Assembly (NCBI RefSeq): GCF_006912135.1
Contig: NZ_VIRS01000021.1
Coordinates: 62,001 to 126,000, forward strand
Length of the DNA stretch: 64,000 bases
Source: Cryptosporangium phraense
Lineage (GTDB): Bacteria > Actinomycetota > Actinomycetes > Mycobacteriales > Cryptosporangiaceae
Direction: 5' to 3'
Every line of letters begins with the position of its first letter. Position 1 is the first letter of the stretch. Positions 26,763 through 35,180 of this stretch are shown piece after piece. The position numbers and the translations under genes are program-made. The notes under the pieces are model-generated. The model searched no databases. It was not told the DNA's origin and worked only from the letters and a program-made list of their open reading frames with translations.

Positions 26763-27620
26763 ATGGAGTGGTGCGCGCCCGCCGTGCCGGGTGACCCGGT
26801 CTCGAGCCTGCTGAACGGTCTGCGCTGGACGGCCACCGGCTACACCCGGCACGAGCTCGGGCCGGGCTCCGACCGGCGCTTCGCCGGTCGGGAGGCCCGC
26901 CTCCACGCGGTCGTCAGCGGGACCGCGACCGTCCGCGATCCCGCGGCCGCGGTCCGGCTCCGGACGGACGACGTCCTGCTGACGTTGCGGGGCGGCGACT
27001 ACGCGGTGCGGGCCGAGACCGACACCGTGCTGGTCAGCGCGGCGCTCGAGCCCGACACCGGACGGGACGCCCAGCTGGCGGCGCTGCCGGCCTGGCTGCT
27101 GAGCTGCGAGTTCAGTGCGAAGGAGCCGCTGGCCTCGGTGTTGCTGGCCCGGATCGAGGCCGAGGTGGCGTCGGGGCGGCCGGGGGTCGCTCCGGTGGTG
27201 ACCCAGCTGGCGAACGTGGTGGCGGCGATCGCGCTGCGAACGTGGGTCGAGGGCGGGTGCGACGTCGAGAACCGGCACTTCGCGGCGGCCGACCCGGACA
27301 TCGCCCGGGTGCTGGAGGCGGTCCGGGAGCGGCCCGGGGACCCGTGGACGGTCGCCGACCTGGCCCGGGTGGCGCACGCTTCGCGGTCGGCGTTCGCCGA
27401 GCGGTTCCGGGCGACGCTGGGGGAGTCGCCGGCCCGGTACGTGCTGCGGGTCCGGATGGAGCGGGCCAAGCGGATGCTGGCCGACGAGGGGGTGTCGGTG
27501 GCGCGGGCCGCGGTCGCGCTCGGGTACACGTCGGAGGCCGCGTTCAGCCGGGCGTTCCGCCGGGTCCACGGCACGTCCCCGGGAACCTGGAGCCGATCCA
27601 CCCGCCGCCCACCTAGTTAG
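26763..27620 (+). CDS. AraC-family transcriptional regulator with cupin-type N-terminus
   Basis: A 285-residue regulator. The N-terminal about 165 residues form a cupin-like sensor (EARLHAVVSGTATVRDPAAAVRLRTDDVLLTLRGGDYAVR). The C-terminal AraC domain has both helix-turn-helix units: TVADLARVAHASRSAFAERFRATLGESPARYVLRVRMERAKRML (about 200-243) and SVARAAVALGYTSEAAFSRAFRRVHGTSPGTW (about 249-280). This cupin-AraC class often controls a neighbouring exporter or oxidoreductase; the converging MFS exporter is a candidate target. ATG at 26763 has a hairpin immediately upstream. Confidence 0.92.
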   Translation: MEWCAPAVPGDPVSSLLNGLRWTATGYTRHELGPGSDRRFAGREARLHAVVSGTATVRDPAAAVRLRTDDVLLTLRGGDYAVRAETDTVLVSAALEPDTGRDAQLAALPAWLLSCEFSAKEPLASVLLARIEAEVASGRPGVAPVVTQLANVVAAIALRTWVEGGCDVENRHFAAADPDIARVLEAVRERPGDPWTVADLARVAHASRSAFAERFRATLGESPARYVLRVRMERAKRMLADEGVSVARAAVALGYTSEAAFSRAFRRVHGTSPGTWSRSTRRPPS

Positions 27621-27621
27621 A

Positions 27622-27647
27622 CCCCGCCGCCGTGCGGGGCGGCGGGG
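27622..27647. terminator. Bidirectional hairpin terminator
   Basis: A perfect 9-base stem (CCCCGCCGC / GCGGCGGGG) with an 8-base loop sits between the converging AraC and MFS genes, two bases after the AraC stop. Confidence 0.7.
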
Positions 27648-27657
27648 TGGTGGGGGG

Positions 27658-28824
27658 TCAGCGGCGGCGGAGGGTGGCCAGGGTGGCGCCGCCGAGGACG
27701 GCGGACAGGCCTCCGGCCAGTAGTGCGGCGCGGACGCCCGCGTGGTCGACGAGGAGGCCGCCGGCGAATGCCCCGGCCGCGATCGCCGCCTGGAACACCG
27801 CGATCATCAGGCCGCTCGCGCTCTCCAGACGGTCGGGCTCGGTGCGGGCGACCCAGGTCTGGAACGTCGTCGGCACCGCCCCGAACCCGACGCCCCAGGC
27901 GAACACGGCGACGAACACCAGCGCGAGCGATCCCGAGCCGGCTGCGAACCCCCAGGTCGACGCCCCGATCAGCAGCGGCACCCCGAGCACGAGCAGCGTC
28001 AGCCGCCGGTCGGCCAGCGGCCCCGCGACCAGGTTCCCGACGACGTTCGCCACCCCGTACACCAGCAGCAACGCGGCCAGCACCCCGGCCGACAGCCCCG
28101 GCACCAGCGCCGCGGCCGGCCGCAGGTACGTGAACGCGGCGAAGTGCCCGCCCGCGACCAGCGCGATCGCCACCAGCCCGACCGCCAGCACCGGCCGGCG
28201 CAGCGTCCCGAACAACGTCGACAGGCCCGGGAAACCGGACGGAGGCACCGCGGGCAGCCAGCGGACCTGGGCGAGCACGGCCGCGCCGCCGGCCGCGGCG
28301 GCGAGCCAGAACACCCCGCGCCACCCCCACACCTCACCCAGGTACGCGCCGAGCGGCACCGCCGCGACGGTCGCGACCGTCGTCCCGGTGTTGACGACGG
28401 TCAGCGCGCGGCCGAGCCGGTCCGGCGGGACGAGGTGCGAGGTGACCGCGATCGCGAACGCCCACGACCCGGCGATCGCCGCGCCGAGCAGCAGGCGCGC
28501 GGCCAGCAGCCCCCAGAAGCTCGGCGCCACCGCCACCAGGACGTTCGACACGACCGCGAGCGTGGTCAGCCCGATCAGCACCTTCCGCCGGTCGGCCCGG
28601 GGCAGCAGGACCGCGATGGTCGGCGCGGTCAGGGCGCCGACCAGCGCGGTCGCGGTGACGGCCTGGCCCGCGGTGCCCTCGCTGACCCCGAGGTCGGCGG
28701 CGATTCTCGGGAGCGTGCTGGCCGGCAGGAACTCGCTCGCCACCAGCGTGAACAGCCCGAGCCCGACGGAGCTGACCGCGGGCCAGTCGGCTCGCACCGC
28801 CGGGGTGAGATCGGTTGTGGTCAC
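27658..28824 (-). CDS. MFS transporter, DHA1-type drug exporter
   Basis: A 388-residue twelve-helix exporter. The N-terminal LFTLVASEFLPASTLPRIAADLGVSEGTAGQAVTATALVGAL matches the AraJ/YdhP-like DHA1 group (family motif ASEFlPvglLp.ia.dlgvs.g.aG.lvta.al), followed by the motif A loop LLPRADRRKVLIGL and motif C-like LVVNTGTTVATVAAVPLG. The GTG at 28824 is favoured over ATG 28878 because GAGGAG lies at correct spacing before it and the extra residues are not family-like. Substrate unknown; converges on the AraC-type regulator. Confidence 0.88.
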   Translation of the reverse strand: MTTTDLTPAVRADWPAVSSVGLGLFTLVASEFLPASTLPRIAADLGVSEGTAGQAVTATALVGALTAPTIAVLLPRADRRKVLIGLTTLAVVSNVLVAVAPSFWGLLAARLLLGAAIAGSWAFAIAVTSHLVPPDRLGRALTVVNTGTTVATVAAVPLGAYLGEVWGWRGVFWLAAAAGGAAVLAQVRWLPAVPPSGFPGLSTLFGTLRRPVLAVGLVAIALVAGGHFAAFTYLRPAAALVPGLSAGVLAALLLVYGVANVVGNLVAGPLADRRLTLLVLGVPLLIGASTWGFAAGSGSLALVFVAVFAWGVGFGAVPTTFQTWVARTEPDRLESASGLMIAVFQAAIAAGAFAGGLLVDHAGVRAALLAGGLSAVLGGATLATLRRR

Positions 28825-28886
28825 GTTCTGTGCTCCTCGGATCGGCCGGATGATGCCGATTCGAGGCTGCTGCGCCATGGGGCCCG

Positions 28887-29684
28887 CTACTTGATCGAAC
28901 GTCCGGGGAAAGCGCCCGATCGTCCGGACCTGGATCGCCGGTACGACGCCGCGCGCATCGAGGCCAGCGGCTCCGGGAGCACCAGGCCTGGAATCGGGTT
29001 GCGGACCGGGTCGAACGAGAGGTCGTCGGCGAGATCGGCGGTGAGCTCGAGCCGCCCGAACCTCCGCCAGGCGCCTCGTGGGGCGGCCACGACCAGGTCG
29101 AACGCCGGCGGCGCGGGCAGCGCGGCGACCATGACCAGCCCGGCCGGGGCTCGGTACGGCGTGACGCTGGTGTAGACCGCGCGGTGCGGGTCGCGGCGGA
29201 AGCGCAGGACGTGCCGCGACACCGGGGCCCGGCCCGCGGTGGACAGGAGCAGGTCGGCGGGGTTCCCGTCCACCTCGGTGCGGAGGGCCAGCCCGAGGAC
29301 GTCGGGAAGGGCGGACGGGAACCCGCCGGCGCGGGAGAGCCGGACGACGACCTCGTCGGTGCCAGGGGTGTCGAGCCAGCCGACGCCGGTCGGGTCGGTC
29401 AGGCCGGAGCGATGGACCCGGCCGCGGTGCAGCGATCCCGTCGGGTGCAGCGCCTTCGCGCCCCGCACCCGCGCCACCAGGCCGAACGCGGCTCCGACGA
29501 CGCGCGCGAGGCCCGCGACCGCGGCCGACGGCCGCTCGCCGGGCCGCGCGGCGGGTCGCGCGCCGGGCCGGTCGCCGGGCCGGTCGCTGGGCCGGTCGCT
29601 AGGCCGGTCGCCGGGCTGCTCGCCCGGCCGCTCGGCGAGCGCGCCGGGGGCCGAGACGGGCGACGGCGGGGTGTCGGTAGGCAT
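28887..29684 (-). CDS. Catalase-like-domain protein with PxDR-repeat N-terminus
   Basis: A 265-residue protein. From residue about 75 it reads AKALHPTGSLHRGRVHRSG, then VVVRLSRAGGFPSALPDVLGLALRT, DLLLSTAG and YTSVTPYRAPAG, a pattern found in actinobacterial proteins with a shortened catalase-like fold, some labelled phosphodiesterase. The proximal haem ligand (RxxxY) of real catalases is not identifiable, so catalase activity should not be assumed. Residues about 20-52 are a low-complexity RPGD/RPSD repeat coded by a 12-base DNA repeat, probably disordered. ATG at 29684 is the only start giving the repeat region. Confidence 0.6.
   Translation of the reverse strand: MPTDTPPSPVSAPGALAERPGEQPGDRPSDRPSDRPGDRPGARPAARPGERPSAAVAGLARVVGAAFGLVARVRGAKALHPTGSLHRGRVHRSGLTDPTGVGWLDTPGTDEVVVRLSRAGGFPSALPDVLGLALRTEVDGNPADLLLSTAGRAPVSRHVLRFRRDPHRAVYTSVTPYRAPAGLVMVAALPAPPAFDLVVAAPRGAWRRFGRLELTADLADDLSFDPVRNPIPGLVLPEPLASMRAASYRRSRSGRSGAFPGRSIK
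29565..29624. repeat. 12-bp tandem repeat, five units
   Basis: Five adjacent 12-base units of the type GGGCCGGTCGCC (29565, 29577, 29589, 29601 and a diverged one at 29613) encode the (RPGD/RPSD)n segment of the catalase-like protein on the minus strand. Confidence 0.85.
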
Positions 29685-29790
29685 AGCCGCGGACTACCCG
29701 CTGACGCGCCACCCTCACCTGTCCGCCCGACCGCGCCCGCCCGCGCGCCCCACCGCGCCCGCCCGCGCGCGCGACCGCGCGGCCGGGCGG

Positions 29791-29940
29791 GCCGAGCCGA
29801 GCCGAGTCGAGCCGAGCCGAGCCGAGCCGGGCCTAGCCGAAGCCGGGCCGAGCCGGGCCGAGCCGAGCCGGGCCGGGCCCAGCCGGGCCGGGCCGAGCCG
29901 GGCCGGGTCGGGCGGAACCGGGCCGGGTCGGGCGGAACCG
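29791..29940. repeat. GCCGA/GCCGG pentanucleotide repeat tract ending in a 20-bp duplication
   Basis: About 150 bases between two genes consist of GCCGA and GCCGG pentamers in irregular order, ending with two exact 20-base copies at 29901-29920 and 29921-29940. The tract starts about 100 bases upstream of the catalase-like gene start and ends one base before the stop of the esterase gene. It contains no credible gene; open frames across it are repeat artefacts. Confidence 0.9.
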
Positions 29941-29941
29941 G

Positions 29942-31213
29942 TTACGCCGAGGCGGTCTCCTCGGGGGCTCGGTGGGCGCCGTAGACCAGGCCGAGGAAGC
30001 GTTCGACCGCCTCGGCGCAGGCGTGGGCCCGGGGCGAGCTGAAGATCTCGAACGCGTGCTGCGCACCCGGGAACTCCGCGTACGCGACCGGCGACGCCGA
30101 GACTCCGCGCAGCTCGGCCGCGAACTCCCGCGCGGTCCGCACCGGCACCAGCGAGTCGTTCGTCCCGTGCAGGACGAAGAACGGCGGCGCGTCCGACCGG
30201 ATCGCGAACCGCGGCGAGGCGGCCCGGAACAGCTCGGGCGCCTCGGCCAGGCTCTGCTTGATCACCGAACGCTCGATCAGCCGCACCAGCCCGACGTCGT
30301 CCTCGTCGGTCCAGTCGTAGACGCCGTAGAACGGCACCGCCGCCACCACCGACGTGTCGACGTCCTCGAAGCCCGGCTGCCAGCGCCGATCCGGCGCGGT
30401 CAGCGCGTGCAGGGCGGTCAGGTGACCCCCGGCCGACCCGCCGGTGATCGCCACGAACGACGGATCGCCCCCGTAGGACGCGATGTTCTCCTTCACCCAG
30501 GCCACCGCCCGTTTGACGTCGACGATCATGTCCGGCCAGGTCGCCCGCGGGCCGAGCCGGTAGTTGACCGAGACGCACACCCAGCCCCGCTCGGTCAGGT
30601 GGGCCAGCAGCGGTAACGCCTGCTCACGCTTGTTCCCGACCGTCCACGCCCCGCCGTGCACCTGTACCAGCACCGGCGCTTTCCCGTCCCGGGGCAGGTC
30701 CGGGCGTCGCCAGACGTCCAAATGATTGCGGAGGCCGGCCGGGCCGTAGGGGATGTCGACGTCGAGCGCGTAGCGCCGCCGGACCTGGAACGTACGGACG
30801 ACGCCGGGGCGCGGGCCGAGCGGGGCGTCCGGGTCGGGGCGGGCCGGATGCCGGACGTGGCGGCGGTAGTCGAGGCCGAACGCGCCGGTGAGCGCGTCGT
30901 CGAGGATCGCGGGCGCCTCGTCGGAGGCGCGGGCGACGCTCACCAGACCGGCCGCGGCGGCCAGCGAGAGGGCCAGGCCGACCTGGCCGGTGCGGGTCCG
31001 CAGGCCGCCGGCCGCGGCCAGGCCGAGCTGCGGCAGCAGCGTCGCGGCCGCGGCGGCGACCGGGAGCTCGGAGGTGAGGGCCCCGGCGGCGAACGACGGG
31101 ATCGAGGCGCGCCCGGGCCCGGTGTACGAGCGGAGCGCGTTGGCCGTGTTCAGCGCGGACGTGACGCCGTGCAGCAGTCCGGCCGCACCGGCCACGGTGG
31201 TTCGGAGGGACAT
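29942..31213 (-). CDS. Alpha/beta-hydrolase (hormone-sensitive-lipase type) with N-terminal membrane segments
   Basis: A 423-residue esterase/lipase. Residues about 30-110 hold two to three hydrophobic segments, so the protein is probably membrane-anchored. The catalytic domain has the oxyanion motif VQVHGGAWTVG, the nucleophile elbow ITGGSAGGHLTAL, the acidic residue in HGTNDSLVPV and the histidine in GAQHAFE, the full set for family IV (HSL). ATG at 31213 is chosen because GAGAGGAG lies at proper spacing; an upstream frame to 31324 overlaps the glgX promoter. Natural substrate unknown. Divergent from glgX. Confidence 0.88.
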   Translation of the reverse strand: MSLRTTVAGAAGLLHGVTSALNTANALRSYTGPGRASIPSFAAGALTSELPVAAAAATLLPQLGLAAAGGLRTRTGQVGLALSLAAAAGLVSVARASDEAPAILDDALTGAFGLDYRRHVRHPARPDPDAPLGPRPGVVRTFQVRRRYALDVDIPYGPAGLRNHLDVWRRPDLPRDGKAPVLVQVHGGAWTVGNKREQALPLLAHLTERGWVCVSVNYRLGPRATWPDMIVDVKRAVAWVKENIASYGGDPSFVAITGGSAGGHLTALHALTAPDRRWQPGFEDVDTSVVAAVPFYGVYDWTDEDDVGLVRLIERSVIKQSLAEAPELFRAASPRFAIRSDAPPFFVLHGTNDSLVPVRTAREFAAELRGVSASPVAYAEFPGAQHAFEIFSSPRAHACAEAVERFLGLVYGAHRAPEETASA

Positions 31214-31276
31214 GACGCTCCTCTCAGCCCGGTACCGAAGAGTACCGAAGGTCGGGCGATTAATTCCCGGAGTTCT

Positions 31277-31292
31277 CGGGAAGCGCTTCCCG
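31277..31292. promoter_or_regulatory. LacI-family-type operator abutting the glgX start
   Basis: CGGGAAGCGCTTCCCG is a perfect 16-base palindrome with the central CG flanked by AAGC/GCTT, as in LacI-family operators that control sugar genes. It ends one base before the GTG of glgX, so a bound repressor would block transcription start or early elongation. Two GTACCGAAG copies in direct repeat at 31232-31250 may belong to the same control region. Confidence 0.65.
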
Positions 31293-31293
31293 C

Positions 31294-33411
31294 GTGACGA
31301 TCTGGCCCGGTTCTCCATATCCACTTGGCGCTTCGTACGACGGGGGAGGTACCAACTTCGCGTTGTTCTCGGAAGCCGCGGAGCGTGTCGAGCTCTGCCT
31401 GTTCGATGACGACGGGACCGAGACCCGGATCGACCTGCCCGAACGCGAGGCGCTGGTCTGGCACGGGTACCTGCCCCGGGTGGTCCCCGGGCAGAAGTAC
31501 GGCTACCGGGTGCACGGTCCGTACGACCCGGCCGCGGGGCTGCGCTGCAACCCGAACAAACTGCTGCTCGACCCGTACGCGAAGGCCATCGACGGCGACT
31601 ACCGCTGGGGCCAGGAGCTGTTCTCGTACGACTTCGGCGACCCGATGTCGTACAACGACTCCGACTCGGCCGCCGCGGCGATGCGCTCGGTGGTGATCAA
31701 CCCGTTCTTCGACTGGGCCAACGACCGGCCGCTGCGGATCCCGTACCACGAGACCGTGATCTACGAGGCCCACGTCAAGGGCATGACCGCCCAGCACCCC
31801 GGGATCCCTGCCGACGTCCAAGGGACGTATTCCGGGCTGGCGCACCCGGTGATGATCGAGTACCTGCGCGGCCTGGGCGTGACCGCGGTCGAGCTGATGC
31901 CGATCCACCAGTTCGTGCACGACAGCGGGCTGTTGGAGCGCGGGCTCTCGAACTACTGGGGCTACAACACGATCGGGTTCTTCGCCCCGCACAACGGCTA
32001 CGCCTCGTTCAGCGGCCACGGCGGCCAGGTGCAGGAATTCAAGTCGATGGTGAAGGCGCTGCACCGGGCCGGCATCGAGGTCATCCTCGACGTCGTCTAC
32101 AACCACACCGCCGAGGGCAACCACCTGGGTCCGACGCTCAGCTTCAAGGGCATCGACAACGCGGCCTACTACCGCCTGGTGGACGACGACCGGCAGCACT
32201 ACTACGACACGACCGGCACCGGGAACAGCCTCAACGTGCGGCACCACGAGTCGCTGCGGCTGATCATGGACTCGCTGCGGTACTGGGTCACCGAGATGCA
32301 CGTGGACGGGTTCCGGTTCGACCTGGCGTCGGCGCTGGCCCGGGAGTTCCACTCGGTGGACCGGCTGGCCGCGTTCTTCGACCTGGTCAACCAGGACCCG
32401 ATCGTCAGCCAGGTGAAGCTGATCGCCGAGCCCTGGGACGTCGGCGACGGCGGGTACCAGGTCGGCGGGTTCCCGCCGTTGTGGACCGAGTGGAACGGCA
32501 AGTACCGGGACACGGTCCGGGACTTCTGGCGCGGCGAGCCCGGCACGCTGGGCGAGTTCGCGTCCCGGTTCGCCGGGTCGTCCGACCTCTACGAGATCGA
32601 CGGGCGGCGGCCGATCGCGTCGATCAACTTCGTCACCGCCCACGACGGGTTCACGCTGACCGACCTCGTCTCGTACGACGAGAAGCACAACGAGGCCAAC
32701 GGCGAGGACAACAACGACGGCGAGAGCCACAACCGGTCGTGGAACGGCGGGGTCGAGGGTCCGACCGACGACCCGGAGATCGTGGGGCTGCGCGAACAGC
32801 AGAAGCGCAACTTCCTGGCGACGCTGCTGCTCTCCCAGGGCGTGCCGATGATCGCCCACGGCGACGAGCTGGGACGCACCCAGCAGGGCAACAACAACGT
32901 CTACTGCCAGGACAGCGAGTTGTCGTGGGTGGACTGGGTCGCGGCCCGCGAGAACGAGGTGCTGACCCGGTTCACCACGTCGCTGATCCGGCTGCGGGCC
33001 GAGCACCCGCTGTTCCGGCGGCGGCGGTTCTTCTCCGGGCAGCCGGTGGGCGACAGTGGCGTCGAGGACATCGTCTGGCTGCGGCCGGACGGCGACCCGA
33101 TGGCGCCGGACGACTGGGTCGCCGAGGGGGCGCAGGCGATCGTCGTGTACCTCAATGGTCAGGGGATCCACGAGTCGGACGCGCTGGGTGAGCCGATCGT
33201 GGACGACTCGTTCCTGCTGCTGTTCAACCCGTCGGGGGAGGAGTTGACGTGCACGTTGCCGGGCGAGCAGTACGGGCATGCGTGGGAGATCGTGGCCGAT
33301 ACGGCGGATCCTCTGCTGGCGACGGCTCCGGATCTGGCTTCTGATCTGAAGGCGGGGGGCCAGACGGCGCTGCCGGCCCACAGCATGGCGGTGCTGCGCT
33401 GTAAGTATTAG
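31294..33411 (+). CDS. glgX: Glycogen debranching enzyme GlgX (isoamylase type)
   Basis: A 705-residue GH13 enzyme that hydrolyses alpha-1,6 branches of phosphorylase-limit glycogen in the cytoplasm. The CBM48-like N-terminus starts WPGSPYPLGASYDGGGTNFALFSEAAERVELCLFD, the usual GlgX opening, which fixes the GTG start. GH13 regions follow: DVVYNHTAEG, the nucleophile DGFRFDLASAL, the acid/base IAEPWDVG and NFVTAHDGFTLTDLVSY. No ribosome site lies at normal distance; the LacI-type palindrome occupies that place, so leaderless translation is possible. Stands alone, divergent from the esterase. Confidence 0.96.
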   Translation: MTIWPGSPYPLGASYDGGGTNFALFSEAAERVELCLFDDDGTETRIDLPEREALVWHGYLPRVVPGQKYGYRVHGPYDPAAGLRCNPNKLLLDPYAKAIDGDYRWGQELFSYDFGDPMSYNDSDSAAAAMRSVVINPFFDWANDRPLRIPYHETVIYEAHVKGMTAQHPGIPADVQGTYSGLAHPVMIEYLRGLGVTAVELMPIHQFVHDSGLLERGLSNYWGYNTIGFFAPHNGYASFSGHGGQVQEFKSMVKALHRAGIEVILDVVYNHTAEGNHLGPTLSFKGIDNAAYYRLVDDDRQHYYDTTGTGNSLNVRHHESLRLIMDSLRYWVTEMHVDGFRFDLASALAREFHSVDRLAAFFDLVNQDPIVSQVKLIAEPWDVGDGGYQVGGFPPLWTEWNGKYRDTVRDFWRGEPGTLGEFASRFAGSSDLYEIDGRRPIASINFVTAHDGFTLTDLVSYDEKHNEANGEDNNDGESHNRSWNGGVEGPTDDPEIVGLREQQKRNFLATLLLSQGVPMIAHGDELGRTQQGNNNVYCQDSELSWVDWVAARENEVLTRFTTSLIRLRAEHPLFRRRRFFSGQPVGDSGVEDIVWLRPDGDPMAPDDWVAEGAQAIVVYLNGQGIHESDALGEPIVDDSFLLLFNPSGEELTCTLPGEQYGHAWEIVADTADPLLATAPDLASDLKAGGQTALPAHSMAVLRCKY

Positions 33412-33671
33412 GAGTGCGGGGCGGGAGCTCTCCGGCTCGGCTGAGGAATCGTTCCGCCGACCGGGGGGCTTTCGCGTCGAGCCGATGGCCGCTGCCGTGG
33501 TTCAGCGGAGGCAGGCGGCCTCCCTGCCTCCGGCGGCAGGATCGAGCGCGGGCCACCCAGCTTCGCCGGCGGCGACCCGCAACGAAGGCTTGCCACTCCG
33601 CATCTCTCGAGCCGGGGCTTCGCGACTTCGCGGCGGCCAGGGTTTGAACTCGTGCCGGTGGGACGCGGCGG
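33412..33671. other. 260-base intergenic region with a stem-loop
   Basis: No gene is supported. An inverted repeat CGGAGGCAG / CTGCCTCCG (33506-33514 and 33524-33532) may end glgX transcription or simply be a hairpin. A T-arm-like GGTTTGAAC near 33641 does not fold into a tRNA. Confidence 0.45.
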
Positions 33672-34184
33672 TTACGAGAGTTTGATGGGGACTCCGGCGG
33701 TGCCTGGGGCGGCGTGTAAGTGGAGCTCGGTCGCGCGGAAGCCGGCCGGGACGGTGAAGACCAGGGCGACGGTCGCGGCCTCGTGGGGTTCCAGCGACGT
33801 CAGCGAGACCTGGCCGGCCACCGTCCGGTTCTCCGAGCTGACGAGTTCCTGGCTCTCCCCGTAGAACGAGACGAAGGCGGCCGTGCGGTTCTGGACCGTC
33901 ACGGTCGCGGTGAGGGTCCGCGGGCCGGTCGACTGCAGCGAGCGCAGCTGCATCTGGAGGTCGCCGTCGGTGACCGGACGGGTGGTGCCCACGGTGGGCT
34001 GGCCGGTCTTCGCGGGGTTGCCGGCCCGGTCGCCGGCGTCGCCGTGGTCGCTGCCCAGGAACCGGACCGCGCCGGTGGTGATCGCCCAGATCGCGAAGAT
34101 CACCACGACGAGGATCGCCGCGATCACCAGCACGCGATTCCAGGCCGGCGGTCGGCGATGCGACGGTTCACCAAGGCGCGCCAC
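33672..34184 (-). CDS. Membrane-anchored extracytoplasmic protein, unknown
   Basis: A 170-residue protein with one membrane segment (about residues 16-37, WNRVLVIAAILVVVIFAIWA), a short disordered linker and an outside domain of about 95 residues rich in beta strands (LQMQLRSLQ, TLTATVTVQNRTAAFVSFYG, VSLTSLEPHEAATVALVFTVP), reminiscent of DUF4352-type immunoglobulin-like domains. That resemblance is only structural in feel. GTG start at 34184 with AAGGGA upstream. The gene converges on the region after glgX; no operon partner. Confidence 0.7.
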   Translation of the reverse strand: MARLGEPSHRRPPAWNRVLVIAAILVVVIFAIWAITTGAVRFLGSDHGDAGDRAGNPAKTGQPTVGTTRPVTDGDLQMQLRSLQSTGPRTLTATVTVQNRTAAFVSFYGESQELVSSENRTVAGQVSLTSLEPHEAATVALVFTVPAGFRATELHLHAAPGTAGVPIKLS

Positions 34185-34486
34185 GGCAGGTCCCTTCTCG
34201 CCAGTTCAAGCCGGAATACCCGGCCGCACCCACCGGCAACCGACGGCCACGCCCACCGACGCCCGCCCACCGGCGCCCGCCGGCCGCGCCCGCCCACAGG
34301 CGTCCGCCGGCCGCGCCCGACGGGCGCACAACCGCCGCCCCACAGTGGATCATGGCCGCGCGGTGAATACCCGGTTACCGGGAATCTTCGCAGGTCAGCG
34401 TGGCCAGGAGAACAAGTTTCGCGCAAGGATCCCGCCAGCCGGGCCAGGGACGCTGAGCCGGCCAGTCTCCGACCGAAAGGCCGCAC
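34185..34486. other. 302-base intergenic region with short direct repeats
   Basis: Between two divergent genes encoding exported proteins. A GC-only stretch (34255-34330) has two 16-base copies of CCGCCGGCCGCGCCCG 27 bases apart (34277 and 34304). The stretch 34395-34430 is richer in A/T and is the likelier promoter area for the peptidoglycan-binding gene. No gene seen. Confidence 0.5.
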
Positions 34487-34873
34487 ATGTCTCTCCGTAC
34501 GATCCTGGCCCGCGGACGCCGCGTCTCGACCGCCGCCGCTCTCGGCGTCGCCCTCTCGATCGGCGCCGTCGGTGGCGCGACCGTCCTCGCGAACCCGGCG
34601 TCCGCCTCCCCGGGCGACCACGCCTGGTGCGACGACTACAAGTTCTCGATGGCCCGCAACTCGTCCGGCGCCTGCGTCGAGCTCATCCAGGTCTACCTGT
34701 ACCAGTACGGCTTCGGCAGCTACCTCGACGGCCACGGCGGCGTCGACGGCGACTTCGGTCAGGCCACCGACAAGGCCGTGCGGGCGTTCCAGACCAAGTA
34801 CAAGAAGGACGTCAAGTACGTCGACGGCGAGGTCGGCCCGCTGACCTGGGCCGAGTTCGGCAAGCTCGCGTAG
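34487..34873 (+). CDS. Secreted peptidoglycan-binding domain protein
   Basis: A 128-residue exported protein. A Sec signal peptide (basic RTILARGRRVST, hydrophobic AAALGVALSIGAVGGATVL, cleavage about ASA-SPGD near residue 41) precedes one PG_binding_1 domain: ACVELIQVYLYQYGF...VDGDFGQATDKAVRAFQTKYKKD...VDGEVGPLTWAEF, the standard repeat of three helices that binds cell-wall peptides. There is no catalytic domain, so it may be an adaptor or wall-bound protein. Two cysteines (WCDDY and GACVEL) could form a disulfide. ATG with AAAGG upstream. Confidence 0.9.
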   Translation: MSLRTILARGRRVSTAAALGVALSIGAVGGATVLANPASASPGDHAWCDDYKFSMARNSSGACVELIQVYLYQYGFGSYLDGHGGVDGDFGQATDKAVRAFQTKYKKDVKYVDGEVGPLTWAEFGKLA

Positions 34874-34880
34874 CTCGGCG

Positions 34881-35180
34881 TCAGAACCCGAGGACCTCGA
34901 CGGTGACGGCCGCGGTGTCGCCGGCGTCGAGGTCCTCGGCCTTCCGGACCGCCTTCTTGATCGGCAGCACGTACGCGCCGCGTCCCTTGTCGGGGAAGAT
35001 CGACGTCGTCCAGGTCGTCAGGCCGATCCGGACGCGTACCCGCACGGCGCCGAACCCGGCCCGGAGCCCGGCGAACCGCGCGCGGATCTCCTCCGACGGC
35101 TCCTCGGGCAGGCTCACGAACGTCCACGTCTCGTCCCGGCGGGCGTCCCAGATCCACAGTTGCGCGTCGAACGTGATCAC
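34881..35180 (-). CDS. DUF1905 domain protein
   Basis: A 99-residue beta-barrel-like protein: ITFDAQLWIWDARRDETWTFVSLPEE, then RIGLTTWTTSIFPDKGRGAYVLPIKKAVRKAEDLDAGDTAAVTVEV, the full DUF1905 signature (W-x-T-S-x-FPD..., lPvKkavRkae...GD.V.v.l). Function unknown; members are often adjacent to regulators. GTG at 35180 overlaps the stop of the XRE regulator by 4 bases (a second GTG three bases upstream is possible), so it is co-translated with the regulator. Confidence 0.88.
   Translation of the reverse strand: MITFDAQLWIWDARRDETWTFVSLPEEPSEEIRARFAGLRAGFGAVRVRVRIGLTTWTTSIFPDKGRGAYVLPIKKAVRKAEDLDAGDTAAVTVEVLGF

Noticed and set aside
28887-29684. Calling this gene a catalase
   Set aside because: Only the general catalase-like strand pattern is seen; the proximal tyrosine motif and normal length (about 480 residues) are missing.
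29791-29940. CRISPR-like or IS-end interpretation of the repeat tract
   Set aside because: Units are contiguous pentamers with no spacers, and there are no terminal inverted repeats or transposase.
31150-33381. Long open frame antisense to glgX (over 700 codons)
   Set aside because: It is the complementary frame of a certain gene in high-GC DNA and has biased His/Arg/Val/Pro composition without any family motif.
33630-33665. tRNA T-arm-like sequence GGTTTGAAC
   Set aside because: The loop lacks the TTC start, and no acceptor, D or anticodon arm can be folded around it.
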